Assembly (NCBI RefSeq): GCF_949282365.1
Contig: NZ_CASDOY010000004.1
Coordinates: 1-64,000, forward strand
DNA from: an uncultured Desulfovibrio sp.
GTDB lineage: Bacteria; Desulfobacterota; Desulfovibrionia; Desulfovibrionales; Desulfovibrionaceae
Direction of reading: 5' to 3'
Length of the DNA stretch: 64,000 nucleotides
The stretch's first letter is position 1. Every line of letters begins with the position of its first letter. Below the pieces are notes generated by a model. That model was not told the origin of the DNA and ran no database searches. It saw only the letters and a list, made by a program, of their open reading frames with translations. The translations under genes were made by a program, and so were the position numbers. Of this stretch, positions 1 to 8,506 are shown in pieces.

Positions 1-20
1 TCCCCTTCCCGGCCGGCAAT

Positions 21-68
21 AAAAAAGCGATTTAGCACACGATTTAGCACACAGGGCTGAATCGCTTT
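21..68 (-). terminator. Rho-independent terminator of tRNA-Val
   Basis: Downstream of the tRNA on the minus strand, a 9-bp stem (positions 24-32 with 60-68, AAAGCGATT/AATCGCTTT) is followed by a run of T. The loop is unusually long, about 27 nt, and contains the 12-bp tandem duplication. Direct reading of the sequence. Confidence 0.6.
28..51. repeat. 12-bp tandem duplication
   Basis: CGATTTAGCACA occurs twice back to back (28-39 and 40-51) inside the loop of the tRNA terminator. The 3' side of a tRNA gene is a common place for integration scars, but no integrase gene is visible here. Confidence 0.8.
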
Positions 69-110
69 CATGCTTAGGGGATATTTTTGCACATATCCCA
101 TTGATTTCCT

Positions 111-186
111 TGGTGGGCAGTACAGGACTTGAACCTGTGGCCCCCGCCTTGTAAGGGCGGTGCTCAACCAGCTGAGCTAACTGCCC
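111..186 (-). tRNA. tRNA-Val (anticodon UAC)
   Basis: A 76-nt cloverleaf reads on the minus strand from GGGCAG at 186 to an encoded CCA at 111-113. The acceptor stem GGGCAGT pairs with ACTGCCC, the T-loop contains GTTCAAGTC, and the anticodon loop reads CTTACAA with TAC as anticodon, so it decodes GUA valine codons. It has its own promoter just upstream and a terminator downstream, so it is probably a single-gene unit. Confidence 0.95.
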
Positions 187-220
187 GCAGATATGTCTCT
201 TTGCAAAAAAGACAGGTAGT

Positions 221-249
221 TATCTAATATAACGCCGTGCCCCTGTCAA
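221..249 (-). promoter_or_regulatory. Sigma-70 promoter of tRNA-Val
   Basis: On the minus strand TTGACA (249-244) is followed after exactly 17 nt by TAGATA (226-221). The predicted start lies about 30 nt before the tRNA 5' end. Confidence 0.75.
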
Positions 250-256
250 CATGGCC

Positions 257-2899
257 TCAGTTGAACTGCAGCGGTTTTGCCATCAAGGCCGCCATATCTC
301 CGGCCAGCTTTTCCTTGAGAGCCGTCGCCCGGACAGTATCCTTCATGATCATGTCCACCTGGCGGCTGTGGATCAGCAGATAGCCGATCAGGCGCGTCCG
401 CCGCAGTGTCTCCTCGGCATTGTAGGCTTCTGCCACGGCAAACATGGAGTCGTTTTTGATGTCCACGCGGAAGCCGTGCGCCTCCAGAAGATCGGCCAGC
501 ATCCTAGCCCGGAGGATGCGCCGGCTGACATCGGCCGCGCCGCCCTTGAACTGGAAGCTGACGAAGTTTTCATGCTCGTTGTCGCCCGCGAGACATTCCA
601 CCGTGCAGAAATGATAGCCGTACCGGGCCTGCAGGATCATGTAGCGCGAGGCGATGATAAAGAAGTTCTTGTCGGCCATGGCCGTAGGCGCCGTGCTTTC
701 CAGCTCGCGATTCATGGTGCTTTCAAAAACCACGCTCATGAAGCCCGAGGCGCTGGTCGCCGGCGGTCCCGCCCAGGGGACGGCCACCATGCCGTTCCAC
801 AGGGCAAGCATGGGCTTGCAGGCGATGTCGCCCAGCTCCACCAGGGGCCCGCTGATGCCCCGCTTGAAGCCGTCATCCATGTCGATGACCCAGTACTGCA
901 GCTTGACGCCCACCTTGAGCTGTTTGCCCATATTCCGGTTGAGGGCCGCCTCGCCATCGAACATCAGCCCCACCGCTTTTTCATGGCAGAAGCGGGTGAT
1001 GTCATGCAGGCTCGTGCAGTGCGCCGGAGAAAAGTCCGGCGATTCCGGGTCCAGAAGATGCAGGGGCGTCATCAGGGCGGCTAGCTCCTTGAGTCGCTGA
1101 TAGACAGGACTGCCCGCCATGAGATTGGGTGGTGTCGTCCCGGCCGGGATCAGCTCAGGATGCGCACCGGACAGGACGAGCCCCTGATCGGCCAGCAAGG
1201 TGACCTCGCCGGCATCCTCCAGCAGCTTCCCGGCATCCTTCAGACTGAACAGGGCCGGGAGCTTGTATTCCCGGGCTACGGAAGCCAGATGCCCGGCCAT
1301 GCCGCCCGTCTCGCTGATGAGGCCCGCCGCGCGTGACAGCAGCGTGGCCCAACGGGGCTGGGCCCGCTCGATGACCAGGATACCGCCACGAGGGAAAGAC
1401 AGCATGTCCGCATCCTTGCGGGCCACGAAAACCGGTCCCACAGCCACGCCGGAGCTGACGGCCATGCCGCCCCGCGCCAGGACAGGCAGATCGTCCAGGG
1501 CCACTTCTTCAGCGGCGGCAGGATCTTCCCCGGCCTGATCAGGCACGCTTTCAAACAAAGGGCGACTTTGCAGGACAACGATGCGGGTATTGCCCTCATA
1601 GGGTTCCAGTGCCCATTCCACGTCCTGCGGTTCATTGTAGAATTCTTCCAGAGCCAACGCCACCTGGGCCAGCTCCCGGGCCTGCTCATCCGTCAGGCTG
1701 GGGCGGCTGGCGGCCTCGTCTTCCAGATCGGAACGGCTGACGCCCTGCGCCGCCTCGGGCGCGCAATCCAGACGGAAGGCCTTGTGGGCGATATGCTTTT
1801 CCAGCAGTTCCGGCGGATTCTGACGACTGAAGGCAAAGACGTCGGGAGTGACGGCCCCGTCCACCACGGCCTGGGGCAGACCGGGGACGGCGTTGAGCGT
1901 CACCTGCCCCCGCCCCTGACGGCTGGCCACGGGATCGCGACTGTAGGCCACCCCGCCGGCCAGGGCCTGCACCATGCTGAGGACCCCCACGCTCATGGGC
2001 GCCGCCTCGTCCGGGATACCGCGCTGGAAACGGTAACTCATGGCCGTCACAGCGTATTTGCTGGCTACGATCTCCTTCCAGACCTCGCAGGCTTCTTCGG
2101 GCAGGATGTTGAGCTCCGAGCGGTACTGACCGGCAAAGGTCACCCCCAGGGCATCCTCGCCCACGGCGCTGCTGCGCAAGGCCAGCCGCAGATCGCTGCC
2201 ACGGCGTTCCACCATGGCGGCCACGGCCTCCTCGATGGCCTGCTCCAAGTCCGGCGGCAGAGGTGCATTGAGGATGCACTGCTGCAAGGCGGCCGACAGG
2301 CTGAACAGGTCGTCCATGCTGTCCATGTCCGCACTCTGGATACGCCGGGAGATCTCATCCCGCAGACCGTTGTATTCCATGAAGGCATGATAGGCGTTGA
2401 CCGTCACGGCAAAGCCGTCCGGCACGGCCAGGCCCACATTGGCGGCCACTTCGCCTAGGTTGGCCATCTTGCCACCGACCTGCGGCATGTCGCCCAGCCT
2501 GATGTCCGTCAAGGGCAGCAGCAGCGGCCCTTCCGTGACCAGGCTCTTGCGCCCCAGCACTTCCGTGATGCGGCCGCTGACCTTATTGAAGGCCGTCTGC
2601 AGGCTCTCGTACTGATTGTCGGAAAGCGCATTCAGCTCGCGCACCATCTGGTAGACGGCCGTGGCCGCCCTTGTCCCGGCACCCCGCACATAGCTCATGC
2701 CGAAGGGATGCGTACCGGCCAGAGCTTCTTCCACCTCGCTCATGATCTCGAGCGCGTTCTTGTTGGAAGACAATAAGCGACGGAAACGGGCGCAACGCTC
2801 ACGGAGCTGTTTTTTCAGCTCTTCCTCGCGCGCCAGATCCTCGGGGCTCAGCTCTTTCTGCCCGCCCAGCAACTGTCGCAATCGTGCAAGTATGGACAT
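257..2899 (-). CDS. PEP-synthase-like protein (PPDK_N plus swivelling His domain)
   Basis: 880 aa. An N-terminal region of about 120 residues precedes a pyruvate phosphate dikinase N-type ATP-grasp domain (about 125-450), with VGGKMANLGE and LRSSAVGED as nucleotide-binding motifs and the closing QSRPLF. A PEP-utilising mobile domain follows (about 475-570), with the phosphoryl-carrier histidine at H537 in MAGHLASVARE. In place of the usual PEP/pyruvate TIM barrel there is a C-terminal domain of about 300 residues shared with the second paralogue in this operon. It probably moves phosphate from ATP onto the carrier histidine and then to an unknown acceptor. It starts 2 nt after the response regulator stop, so it is co-translated with the two-component pair. 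Family assignment is firm; the reaction is inference. Confidence 0.8.
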   Translation of the reverse strand: MSILARLRQLLGGQKELSPEDLAREEELKKQLRERCARFRRLLSSNKNALEIMSEVEEALAGTHPFGMSYVRGAGTRAATAVYQMVRELNALSDNQYESLQTAFNKVSGRITEVLGRKSLVTEGPLLLPLTDIRLGDMPQVGGKMANLGEVAANVGLAVPDGFAVTVNAYHAFMEYNGLRDEISRRIQSADMDSMDDLFSLSAALQQCILNAPLPPDLEQAIEEAVAAMVERRGSDLRLALRSSAVGEDALGVTFAGQYRSELNILPEEACEVWKEIVASKYAVTAMSYRFQRGIPDEAAPMSVGVLSMVQALAGGVAYSRDPVASRQGRGQVTLNAVPGLPQAVVDGAVTPDVFAFSRQNPPELLEKHIAHKAFRLDCAPEAAQGVSRSDLEDEAASRPSLTDEQARELAQVALALEEFYNEPQDVEWALEPYEGNTRIVVLQSRPLFESVPDQAGEDPAAAEEVALDDLPVLARGGMAVSSGVAVGPVFVARKDADMLSFPRGGILVIERAQPRWATLLSRAAGLISETGGMAGHLASVAREYKLPALFSLKDAGKLLEDAGEVTLLADQGLVLSGAHPELIPAGTTPPNLMAGSPVYQRLKELAALMTPLHLLDPESPDFSPAHCTSLHDITRFCHEKAVGLMFDGEAALNRNMGKQLKVGVKLQYWVIDMDDGFKRGISGPLVELGDIACKPMLALWNGMVAVPWAGPPATSASGFMSVVFESTMNRELESTAPTAMADKNFFIIASRYMILQARYGYHFCTVECLAGDNEHENFVSFQFKGGAADVSRRILRARMLADLLEAHGFRVDIKNDSMFAVAEAYNAEETLRRTRLIGYLLIHSRQVDMIMKDTVRATALKEKLAGDMAALMAKPLQFN

Positions 2900-2900
2900 A

Positions 2901-3281
2901 TCATGCAGCGGCGCGAACCGCCTCCTCCATCTTTATGATCAGCTCATTGATGGCCACCGGTTTCAGCATGTAATCATAGGCCCCCAGATCCATCCCCTGT
3001 ACCGCCACGCCCAGGGAGGCATGCCCCGTCAGCAGCAGCACCGGCAGTTTAGGCGCGATCTTCTTCATGTGGCGCAGGGTCTCCAGGCCGTCCATACCGG
3101 GCATGCGCACGTCCATGACCACCACCTGGAACATGGTCTCGGGCTGTTTCAGGGCCTCGGTGACGATATCCAGCGCGCTCTGGCCGTCAGGAGCGGTCAC
3201 GATGGTCATGCCGCGGCGGGACAGACGTTTTTCCATCAGCTGCAGGAATTCCACTTCATCATCAACAAAGAGTGCATGCAT
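2901..3281 (-). CDS. CheY-like response regulator (receiver only)
   Basis: 126 aa consisting of a single receiver domain. The acidic pocket is D7/D8, the phospho-acceptor is D56 in VVVMDVRMPGMDG, the switch threonine lies in LLLTGHAS and the conserved lysine in MLKPV. There is no output domain, so it must act by protein-protein contact, most simply with one of the two PEP-synthase-like proteins in the operon (inference). The start follows AGGAGAATGCC. The kinase gene lies 9 nt upstream. Confidence 0.9.
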   Translation of the reverse strand: MHALFVDDEVEFLQLMEKRLSRRGMTIVTAPDGQSALDIVTEALKQPETMFQVVVMDVRMPGMDGLETLRHMKKIAPKLPVLLLTGHASLGVAVQGMDLGAYDYMLKPVAINELIIKMEEAVRAAA

Positions 3282-3290
3282 GGCATTCTC

Positions 3291-4991
3291 CTAGGCGTCT
3301 TCGCTGGTTTCAAGAGGTTGGCTCGGCGGTTCCGCGGGCAGACTGATACAGAAGGTCGTGCCCTTCCCCACGGTACTGCTGACCTCGATACGGCCACCAA
3401 GCTTTCCCAGAATCGTAAAGCAGATGGCCAGGCCAAGCCCTGTACCCTCGCCCACTGCCTTCGTGGTGAAGAAAGGATCGAAAATGCGCTGCATGGTCTC
3501 TTCGTCCATGCCGGGCCCCGTATCCTTGAAGTAGATGCGCGCCCCCGTTTCCCAGGGCTCTGTGCGCACGGAGATGGAGCCGTTCTTGCCTATGGCATCG
3601 ATGGCATTGTCGATGATATTGATGAAGACCTGCTCCAGCTGGGCCGAGTCAGAAAGGATGACCGGCACATCGGGGGAGAATTCCTTTTCGATGGTGATAT
3701 TGCGGCCGCGAGCCTCTGTCTTGAGGAATTCCGTCGCCTGATCCACCAGGACATTGACCATGATCTCCGAACGGCCGGGATTCATGCGCCGGCCAAAGCC
3801 CAGCATGCGCTGCGTGATGCCCTTGGCGCGCTGCACATGCTGCTCGATCTTGTCCGTGCTTTCCATGATCTCTTCGTAGTTGACCATGTTCTTGGGATTC
3901 TCGTCCTGCAGCAGGTCCCGGATCCAGCCGGCATTCTCCTGGATGAGCATCAGGGGGTTGTTGACCTCATGCGCCACACCGGCCGCCATCTTGCCCAGGG
4001 CCGCCATCTTGCTGGACTGCAGCATGCGGGCGTCGATGTGGGCCTGCTTCCTGTCGGCAGCGGCCAGACAGGAGACGATGTAGCGGGTGCCCAGGAAGGC
4101 GCCGACCGTGACCAGCACGGCGCCCAGCGCCATGAACAGCAGGATGTACATCCGCAGGCGATGCAGCGGGGCCAGGCTTTCCCGCACGTCGTCCACGATC
4201 ACCAGGAGCCATGGCATGGAATCCAGATGCATCACGGCAGCCAGGGGCTCCTTGCTGCCGGAATCCCCCTGTCGGGCCGGCAGGGGCACCAGGGCGATGC
4301 CCTGGCGCAGCACATTGGGCAGGCTGACATCGAACTGCTCCATGATATGGCCGTAATCACGGGAATCCGTCTGCAGCACGCCGTGTTCATTGATCAGGAA
4401 GGCGTCGCTGCGTTCCCCGGAGTAGACGCGCTGCAACAGGCTGTTGATGGCTTCCATGTCGATGGTGGCGCGCATGATGAAACTTTCGCCCCCCTCATGG
4501 CGCAGGACCGCGATGATGAAATGCGGCACATTGCGGAAGCCCATGAACACGTCGCTGACAAAGACCCCTTTGCGCAGCACCTCCGCGAACCAGGGAGCGT
4601 TGGCATAATTGGCATCGCGCAGATCGAAGGGCCCCACATAGGAGATGTGGCGGCCGTCCATGCCGATGATGCCCAGGTCCACGAAGGAGCGCCCGCTCTG
4701 CTGCATGACGGTGAAGAAGCGGCTCAGGCGGTCGGGATCCCGCAATTCGGCAAGGTCGTGCGTAAAGGCAAGTGTTTTGATCTGGGAAACACGCTCGTGC
4801 AGGAAGGTGTCCAGCGCCCGATGTTTACTGCTGCAGACGGCTTCGATACCGGCGGAGATCTTTTCATCATAGATGGCGTTGATGCGGTCTATGCTGAAAA
4901 TCCCCAAGGCCACCAGCGGCAAAAGGGCAAGCCCCAGATGTGTAACGAACAGGCGGCGAAAGATGCGCCTGTATTCCCGGGTGGAAGACAT
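3291..4991 (-). CDS. Membrane sensor histidine kinase with Cache-type domain
   Basis: 566 aa. A TM helix (about 14-33) precedes an extracytoplasmic Cache-like region (about 38-265) and a second TM helix (about 272-296). The dimerisation helix has H341 in GVAHEVNNPLM, followed by a HATPase_c domain with N, G1 (DTGPGMDEE) and G2 (GEGTGLGLAI) boxes. It should phosphorylate the adjacent receiver protein. The ligand is not readable from sequence; Cache domains typically bind small organic acids or amino acids. The ATG directly follows the stop codon of the upstream PEP-synthase-like gene, indicating one mRNA. Confidence 0.9.
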   Translation of the reverse strand: MSSTREYRRIFRRLFVTHLGLALLPLVALGIFSIDRINAIYDEKISAGIEAVCSSKHRALDTFLHERVSQIKTLAFTHDLAELRDPDRLSRFFTVMQQSGRSFVDLGIIGMDGRHISYVGPFDLRDANYANAPWFAEVLRKGVFVSDVFMGFRNVPHFIIAVLRHEGGESFIMRATIDMEAINSLLQRVYSGERSDAFLINEHGVLQTDSRDYGHIMEQFDVSLPNVLRQGIALVPLPARQGDSGSKEPLAAVMHLDSMPWLLVIVDDVRESLAPLHRLRMYILLFMALGAVLVTVGAFLGTRYIVSCLAAADRKQAHIDARMLQSSKMAALGKMAAGVAHEVNNPLMLIQENAGWIRDLLQDENPKNMVNYEEIMESTDKIEQHVQRAKGITQRMLGFGRRMNPGRSEIMVNVLVDQATEFLKTEARGRNITIEKEFSPDVPVILSDSAQLEQVFINIIDNAIDAIGKNGSISVRTEPWETGARIYFKDTGPGMDEETMQRIFDPFFTTKAVGEGTGLGLAICFTILGKLGGRIEVSSTVGKGTTFCISLPAEPPSQPLETSEDA

Positions 4992-7592
4992 CTACTCCTC
5001 CTTGGCTGAAATCTGCTGGGACAGGTCTCCACCAGTCAGCAGGATACGGCAATGGTTCAGCATGGTCTTGCGGGTCGCCGCCACCTTGGCGCTGTCCTGC
5101 ATGATCATGTCCAGCTGGCGGGTATGGATGGTCAGGTAGCCGGCCACGGCCAGCAGGCACTGGCCTTCTTCCATATCCATGCCTTCCAGTCTTGCGGTGA
5201 CGGCATCATTGCGCACCACGGGCGTCAGGCCGAACTCCCACAGCAGATCGGCCACAAAGCGTACCCGCAGGATGCGGCGCTCGATATTGGCAGCCCCGCC
5301 GCGCAACTGGAAGGCCACATAATTCTCCGGCGTGCGGTCGCCCAGCCGGGCCTCGACGGAAACGAAATGGAAGCCGAACCGGGAATGCAGACTGCAATAG
5401 TCACGGGACACCATAAAATAGTTCTTTTCCGTAAAATAGGCCGTCTGGGCCGCCGGGTCCAGATTGGGATTGGCCGTGGCCTCGAAGAGCACGGACAGGA
5501 AACCCTTGCCGTCCACAGGCGGCGGCCCCTGCCAGGGATAGGCGTTCATGCCGCGCCAGATGGCCTGCAAGGGGACGGAGGTGATGTCCTCCACATCGAT
5601 GACCGGTCCGGGCTGCACCTTGCCGAAGCCGTCATTGAGATTGACGACCCAGAACTGTTTGAGCACCTGGTCGCGCAGCTGCTTGATGCGCTGGGCGGCA
5701 TACTGCTTGTCCGATCCCAGGGTGAACATGGCGCTGACGGCCTTTTCATGGCAATAGCGGGCGATGTCATGATAGGTCTGGCAGTTGGCCGCCTTGAAAT
5801 CCACACTGTCCACGTCGATGGTCAGGGGCAGGATATGTTCCGCGGCATGCTGCAATACCCGGTAGACGGGGCTGCCGGGCAGATAGTCGCGGGGAGGATG
5901 GGCCTGGGCCATGAGCTCGTCCAGCTGGCCGCTGAAGACACAGCCCATTTCCGTACAGACGGTGACCTTCTCGCCCGTGGCCAGTTTTTCCGTGGCTCCG
6001 GCCAGACCGAACATGGCCGGGATGCCGAACTCGCGCGCCAGGGAGAACAGGCGCGACCCGAGCAGACCGTCCTCGGCGATGATGGCCCCGGCGCGGTCCA
6101 CCAGGGAAGCCCACTGGTAGAGGTCACGCTGCACCACCAGGATGCCGCCGTCGGGGAAATCCAGCACGTCCGCCCAGGAGCGGGCGACGACCACCGGTCC
6201 GCAGGCGCGGCCGCGGCTGGTGGTGACGCCGCCGGCCAGCAGGGGCGCGGGCAGATTGTCGTCCGCGCTGGATTCGGCCTCGCCGTCCCGCTCTTCCTGG
6301 GTCCGGGCCTTGATGACCATGGCCCTGGCCATGACGACCTGCGTCTGCCCCGAAGGCGTACGCAACCAGACCATGGACTGGGGACAGCCCGACCGACGTT
6401 CCAGCTCCATGGCCAGCGCGGCCACCTCGGCCGCTGCCTGATCCGAAAAGGCGCTGCCGTCTTCGGCATCATGCATGCACCGGGCGCTGACCTTGTAGGG
6501 CGGCGTGCGGGAAACGTGCATCACGTCGACGGGCACCAGGGAATATTCCATATCCTGCGGCAGGCCGTTACAGAAATAGATGTGGACGTTGCCACCCTTG
6601 AGGTCGATGGGATTGGCCGTGTGGGCCGTGCCGCCGAAGCTGCCCTCCTCCACGGCAAGGCAGGTGATGCACAGGCGCGCATTGGCTTCCATCAGGCCGC
6701 GGGCCCGACGATAGACGAGGGCCTGGGCCTGCTGCTTGCGGGCCAGCGTCTTGTGCAACGCCGCCAGGATCTCCATATCCGGCGCGTGCAGGGAGACGGT
6801 AGGCCCCCAGACCAGCAGCCCGGGATCCGACTCCGAATGCTGCTCCCCTTCATCGGTACAGGGCCACAGACGCCCCTTGAACAGCAGTCGCATCCTGCCC
6901 GGGCACTTCTGGCGCAGCTGCTCCAGTGCGGCACAGAACTCCATCACCAGCCTGTCGGGCAAGGGCGTGCTTTCCGTCAGCTCGCCCAGACTTTCCGAAA
7001 GCTCCTGCAGCGTCTCGGGCACATAGCCCCCGGCAGCCTGGATGCGGCGGTCCATCTCCTCCAGCATCTCCGTGCCGGCAAAAAGGCTCATGCAGCCGGC
7101 GGCCGTCACCACGAAACCTTCGGGGACCACCTCGGGGCAGCGCCGCCGCAGCTCGCCGAGCCGGACCGTGGATCTGTCGGCAAGACCGCTGCCGGCATCG
7201 TCGCCCGCCTCCTCCAGGGAAAGGATGTATGGACCTTCCAGCAACTGGAGGCGGGGATAGACCTCGCTGGCCACAGCGGTCTGCAGATGGCCGAAGCGTT
7301 CGTACAGGGCCTTGCACTGGGACGGGTTGAGGCGTTCCAGATGCTGGATGCACTGATAGACCTGTGTCGCCACGCTCGTGCAGAGGGCCTGCACCCGATG
7401 CAGGCCAAAAGGATGATCGCAGCACAGGGTGTATTCCAGTGAGGTCATGTTTTCCTGGAATTTGTTCCAGGCCGTCAGGAAGAGTTTGAAGCGATGATGC
7501 CGGACTGCAAAGGTATGCTCGGGGCTGGCGTCCGCGCCGGAGCTGCCCTTGTCACGACCTGTGATGCGCTTGAAAAATTTGCTTAAAAACAT
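4992..7592 (-). CDS. Degenerate PEP-synthase-like paralogue lacking the carrier histidine
   Basis: 866 aa from the ATG at 7592, chosen because GGTGAGGCACAGC gives a ribosome site and similarity to the partner protein begins nearby; an in-frame ATG 34 codons upstream is less likely. It aligns with the 880-aa paralogue along its length, especially over the last 300 residues (GDRTPENYVAF against GDNEHENFVSF; FQLRGGAA against FQFKGGAA). The ATP-grasp motifs KMANLGE and RSSAVGED are not retained, and the phospho-histidine position is R514 (GSRLFSLARE instead of GHLASVARE). It is probably a pseudo-enzyme acting as regulatory or structural partner. First gene of the leftward operon. Confidence 0.75.
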   Translation of the reverse strand: MFLSKFFKRITGRDKGSSGADASPEHTFAVRHHRFKLFLTAWNKFQENMTSLEYTLCCDHPFGLHRVQALCTSVATQVYQCIQHLERLNPSQCKALYERFGHLQTAVASEVYPRLQLLEGPYILSLEEAGDDAGSGLADRSTVRLGELRRRCPEVVPEGFVVTAAGCMSLFAGTEMLEEMDRRIQAAGGYVPETLQELSESLGELTESTPLPDRLVMEFCAALEQLRQKCPGRMRLLFKGRLWPCTDEGEQHSESDPGLLVWGPTVSLHAPDMEILAALHKTLARKQQAQALVYRRARGLMEANARLCITCLAVEEGSFGGTAHTANPIDLKGGNVHIYFCNGLPQDMEYSLVPVDVMHVSRTPPYKVSARCMHDAEDGSAFSDQAAAEVAALAMELERRSGCPQSMVWLRTPSGQTQVVMARAMVIKARTQEERDGEAESSADDNLPAPLLAGGVTTSRGRACGPVVVARSWADVLDFPDGGILVVQRDLYQWASLVDRAGAIIAEDGLLGSRLFSLAREFGIPAMFGLAGATEKLATGEKVTVCTEMGCVFSGQLDELMAQAHPPRDYLPGSPVYRVLQHAAEHILPLTIDVDSVDFKAANCQTYHDIARYCHEKAVSAMFTLGSDKQYAAQRIKQLRDQVLKQFWVVNLNDGFGKVQPGPVIDVEDITSVPLQAIWRGMNAYPWQGPPPVDGKGFLSVLFEATANPNLDPAAQTAYFTEKNYFMVSRDYCSLHSRFGFHFVSVEARLGDRTPENYVAFQLRGGAANIERRILRVRFVADLLWEFGLTPVVRNDAVTARLEGMDMEEGQCLLAVAGYLTIHTRQLDMIMQDSAKVAATRKTMLNHCRILLTGGDLSQQISAKEE

Positions 7593-7668
7593 GCTGTGCC
7601 TCACCCGGGAAATCAGCAGAAGACAGTGGAGCTCCCCCCTGGCGGGCGGCGGGGAATCTGCTCTGCAG

Positions 7669-7686
7669 GATATTGTGCATAATATC
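7669..7686. promoter_or_regulatory. Operator-like inverted repeat
   Basis: GATATT-N6-AATATC is a perfect dyad (7669-7674 and 7681-7686) overlapping the -10 and predicted start of the promoter of the PEP-synthase-like/two-component operon. Position and symmetry suggest a repressor site. The binding protein is unknown. Confidence 0.5.
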
Positions 7687-7707
7687 GCAAGCAAGCTGCG
7701 GATTCAA
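7679..7707 (-). promoter_or_regulatory. Sigma-70 promoter of the PEP-synthase-like/two-component operon
   Basis: On the minus strand TTGAAT (7707-7702) and TATTAT (7684-7679) are separated by 17 nt, giving a 5' leader of about 80 nt before the ATG at 7592. The -10 lies inside the 7669-7686 dyad. Confidence 0.6.
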
Positions 7708-8357
7708 GCCCGGTCAGGGATCCCGACGAATTTATCGCGGTCCGCTCCAGGAGCCCTGCCGGCGGCCCGCAGGCTGGCCTGACGGAACTCCTGCGGTGTG
7801 TTGACATTGAAAAAAAAGGCCGCATCCGCTTCGCCGTAGCGCACAAAATGCTGCAGGGACAGGGGGACGGCCTCGCGCATCTTCAATCGTCCCTGTGCTG
7901 CGGCCGCTTCCAGAAAGGGCGCCGCCTCCACCCGATAAATGGCCGCCAGGGATTCCGTCCAGCCGTTGGGGGCCATGAAGGCCGTCATCAGGGCCTGCCG
8001 CGGCGCGGCCGCAAAGGCTGCCGCCAGTCGCCGCAGCACGTCCGTCCGCATGAACGGCATGTCGCACGACAGAGCCAGCACCGCCGGGATGCCTTCGGAG
8101 CGGGCCCGCATCAGGGCCGCATGCACGCCGCAAATGGGACCGGAGACCGGCAGGATGTCATGCACACAGCTCTGCCCAGCACAGCTCTGGCCCGCACGAC
8201 AGGAGACCCAGACCGGTGCGCAGAGCGGCCGCAATACGGACAGGCCCTGTTCCAGCAGTGTGGGACCAGACAGGCCCCGCAGGCGCAGCAGGCTTTTGTC
8301 CCGGCCCATGCGGCGGGAGAGCCCTCCCGCCAAAACGACCCCAGCGATCTGCTCCAC
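7704..8357 (-). CDS. mobA: Molybdenum cofactor guanylyltransferase MobA
   Basis: 217 aa. It transfers GMP from GTP to molybdopterin to make the dinucleotide cofactor used by DMSO-reductase-type enzymes such as formate dehydrogenases. The nucleotidyltransferase signature LAGGLSRRMGRDKS stands at the N-terminus, and ALSCDMPF carries the metal-binding aspartate. A GTG start at 8357 is preferred because GGGAGGAATC lies directly before it and it places the LAGG motif at the usual distance from the N-terminus; the longer ATG frame to 8441 adds 28 unrelated residues. It is divergent from znuA. Confidence 0.88.
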   Translation of the reverse strand: MEQIAGVVLAGGLSRRMGRDKSLLRLRGLSGPTLLEQGLSVLRPLCAPVWVSCRAGQSCAGQSCVHDILPVSGPICGVHAALMRARSEGIPAVLALSCDMPFMRTDVLRRLAAAFAAAPRQALMTAFMAPNGWTESLAAIYRVEAAPFLEAAAAQGRLKMREAVPLSLQHFVRYGEADAAFFFNVNTPQEFRQASLRAAGRAPGADRDKFVGIPDRA

Positions 8358-8451
8358 GATTCCTCCCGCAGGATGCCGGCCACGAAAGGCCTTGCCAAGA
8401 CGTCTTCCTGCCAGCATAATGCCCGGCGAAAAGGCTGGCAAGTCCGCATTC

Positions 8452-8480
8452 TTGACAGGTGGTACGGTCTTCCCTAAAAT
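8452..8480 (+). promoter_or_regulatory. Sigma-70 promoter of znuACB
   Basis: TTGACA (8452-8457), 17-nt spacer, TAAAAT (8475-8480). The metal-regulator palindrome begins 5 nt after the -10. Confidence 0.75.
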
Positions 8481-8484
8481 TTTT

Positions 8485-8497
8485 GAAAATCATTTTC
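8485..8497. promoter_or_regulatory. Fur/Zur-family operator-like palindrome
   Basis: GAAAATCATTTTC is a perfect 6-1-6 dyad lying over the predicted transcription start of znuA. It resembles Fur-family boxes, so metal-dependent repression is likely. Whether the regulator is Zur, Fur or a Mn-sensing homologue cannot be told from sequence. Confidence 0.65.
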
Positions 8498-8506
8498 GGA
8501 TCATAC

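Noticed and set aside
1..110. tRNA-associated integration site
   Set aside because: A short tandem repeat lies beyond the tRNA 3' end, but no integrase or duplicate of the tRNA end was seen.
2697..5009. 770-codon plus-strand open frame opposite the kinase and regulator
   Set aside because: Antisense shadow of recognisable kinase, receiver and PEP-synthase-like genes; composition typical of reversed GC-rich coding DNA.
7593..7694. N-terminal extension of the second PEP-synthase-like protein to 7694
   Set aside because: The extension has no similarity to the paralogue and crosses the predicted promoter start; GGTGAGG precedes the ATG at 7592.
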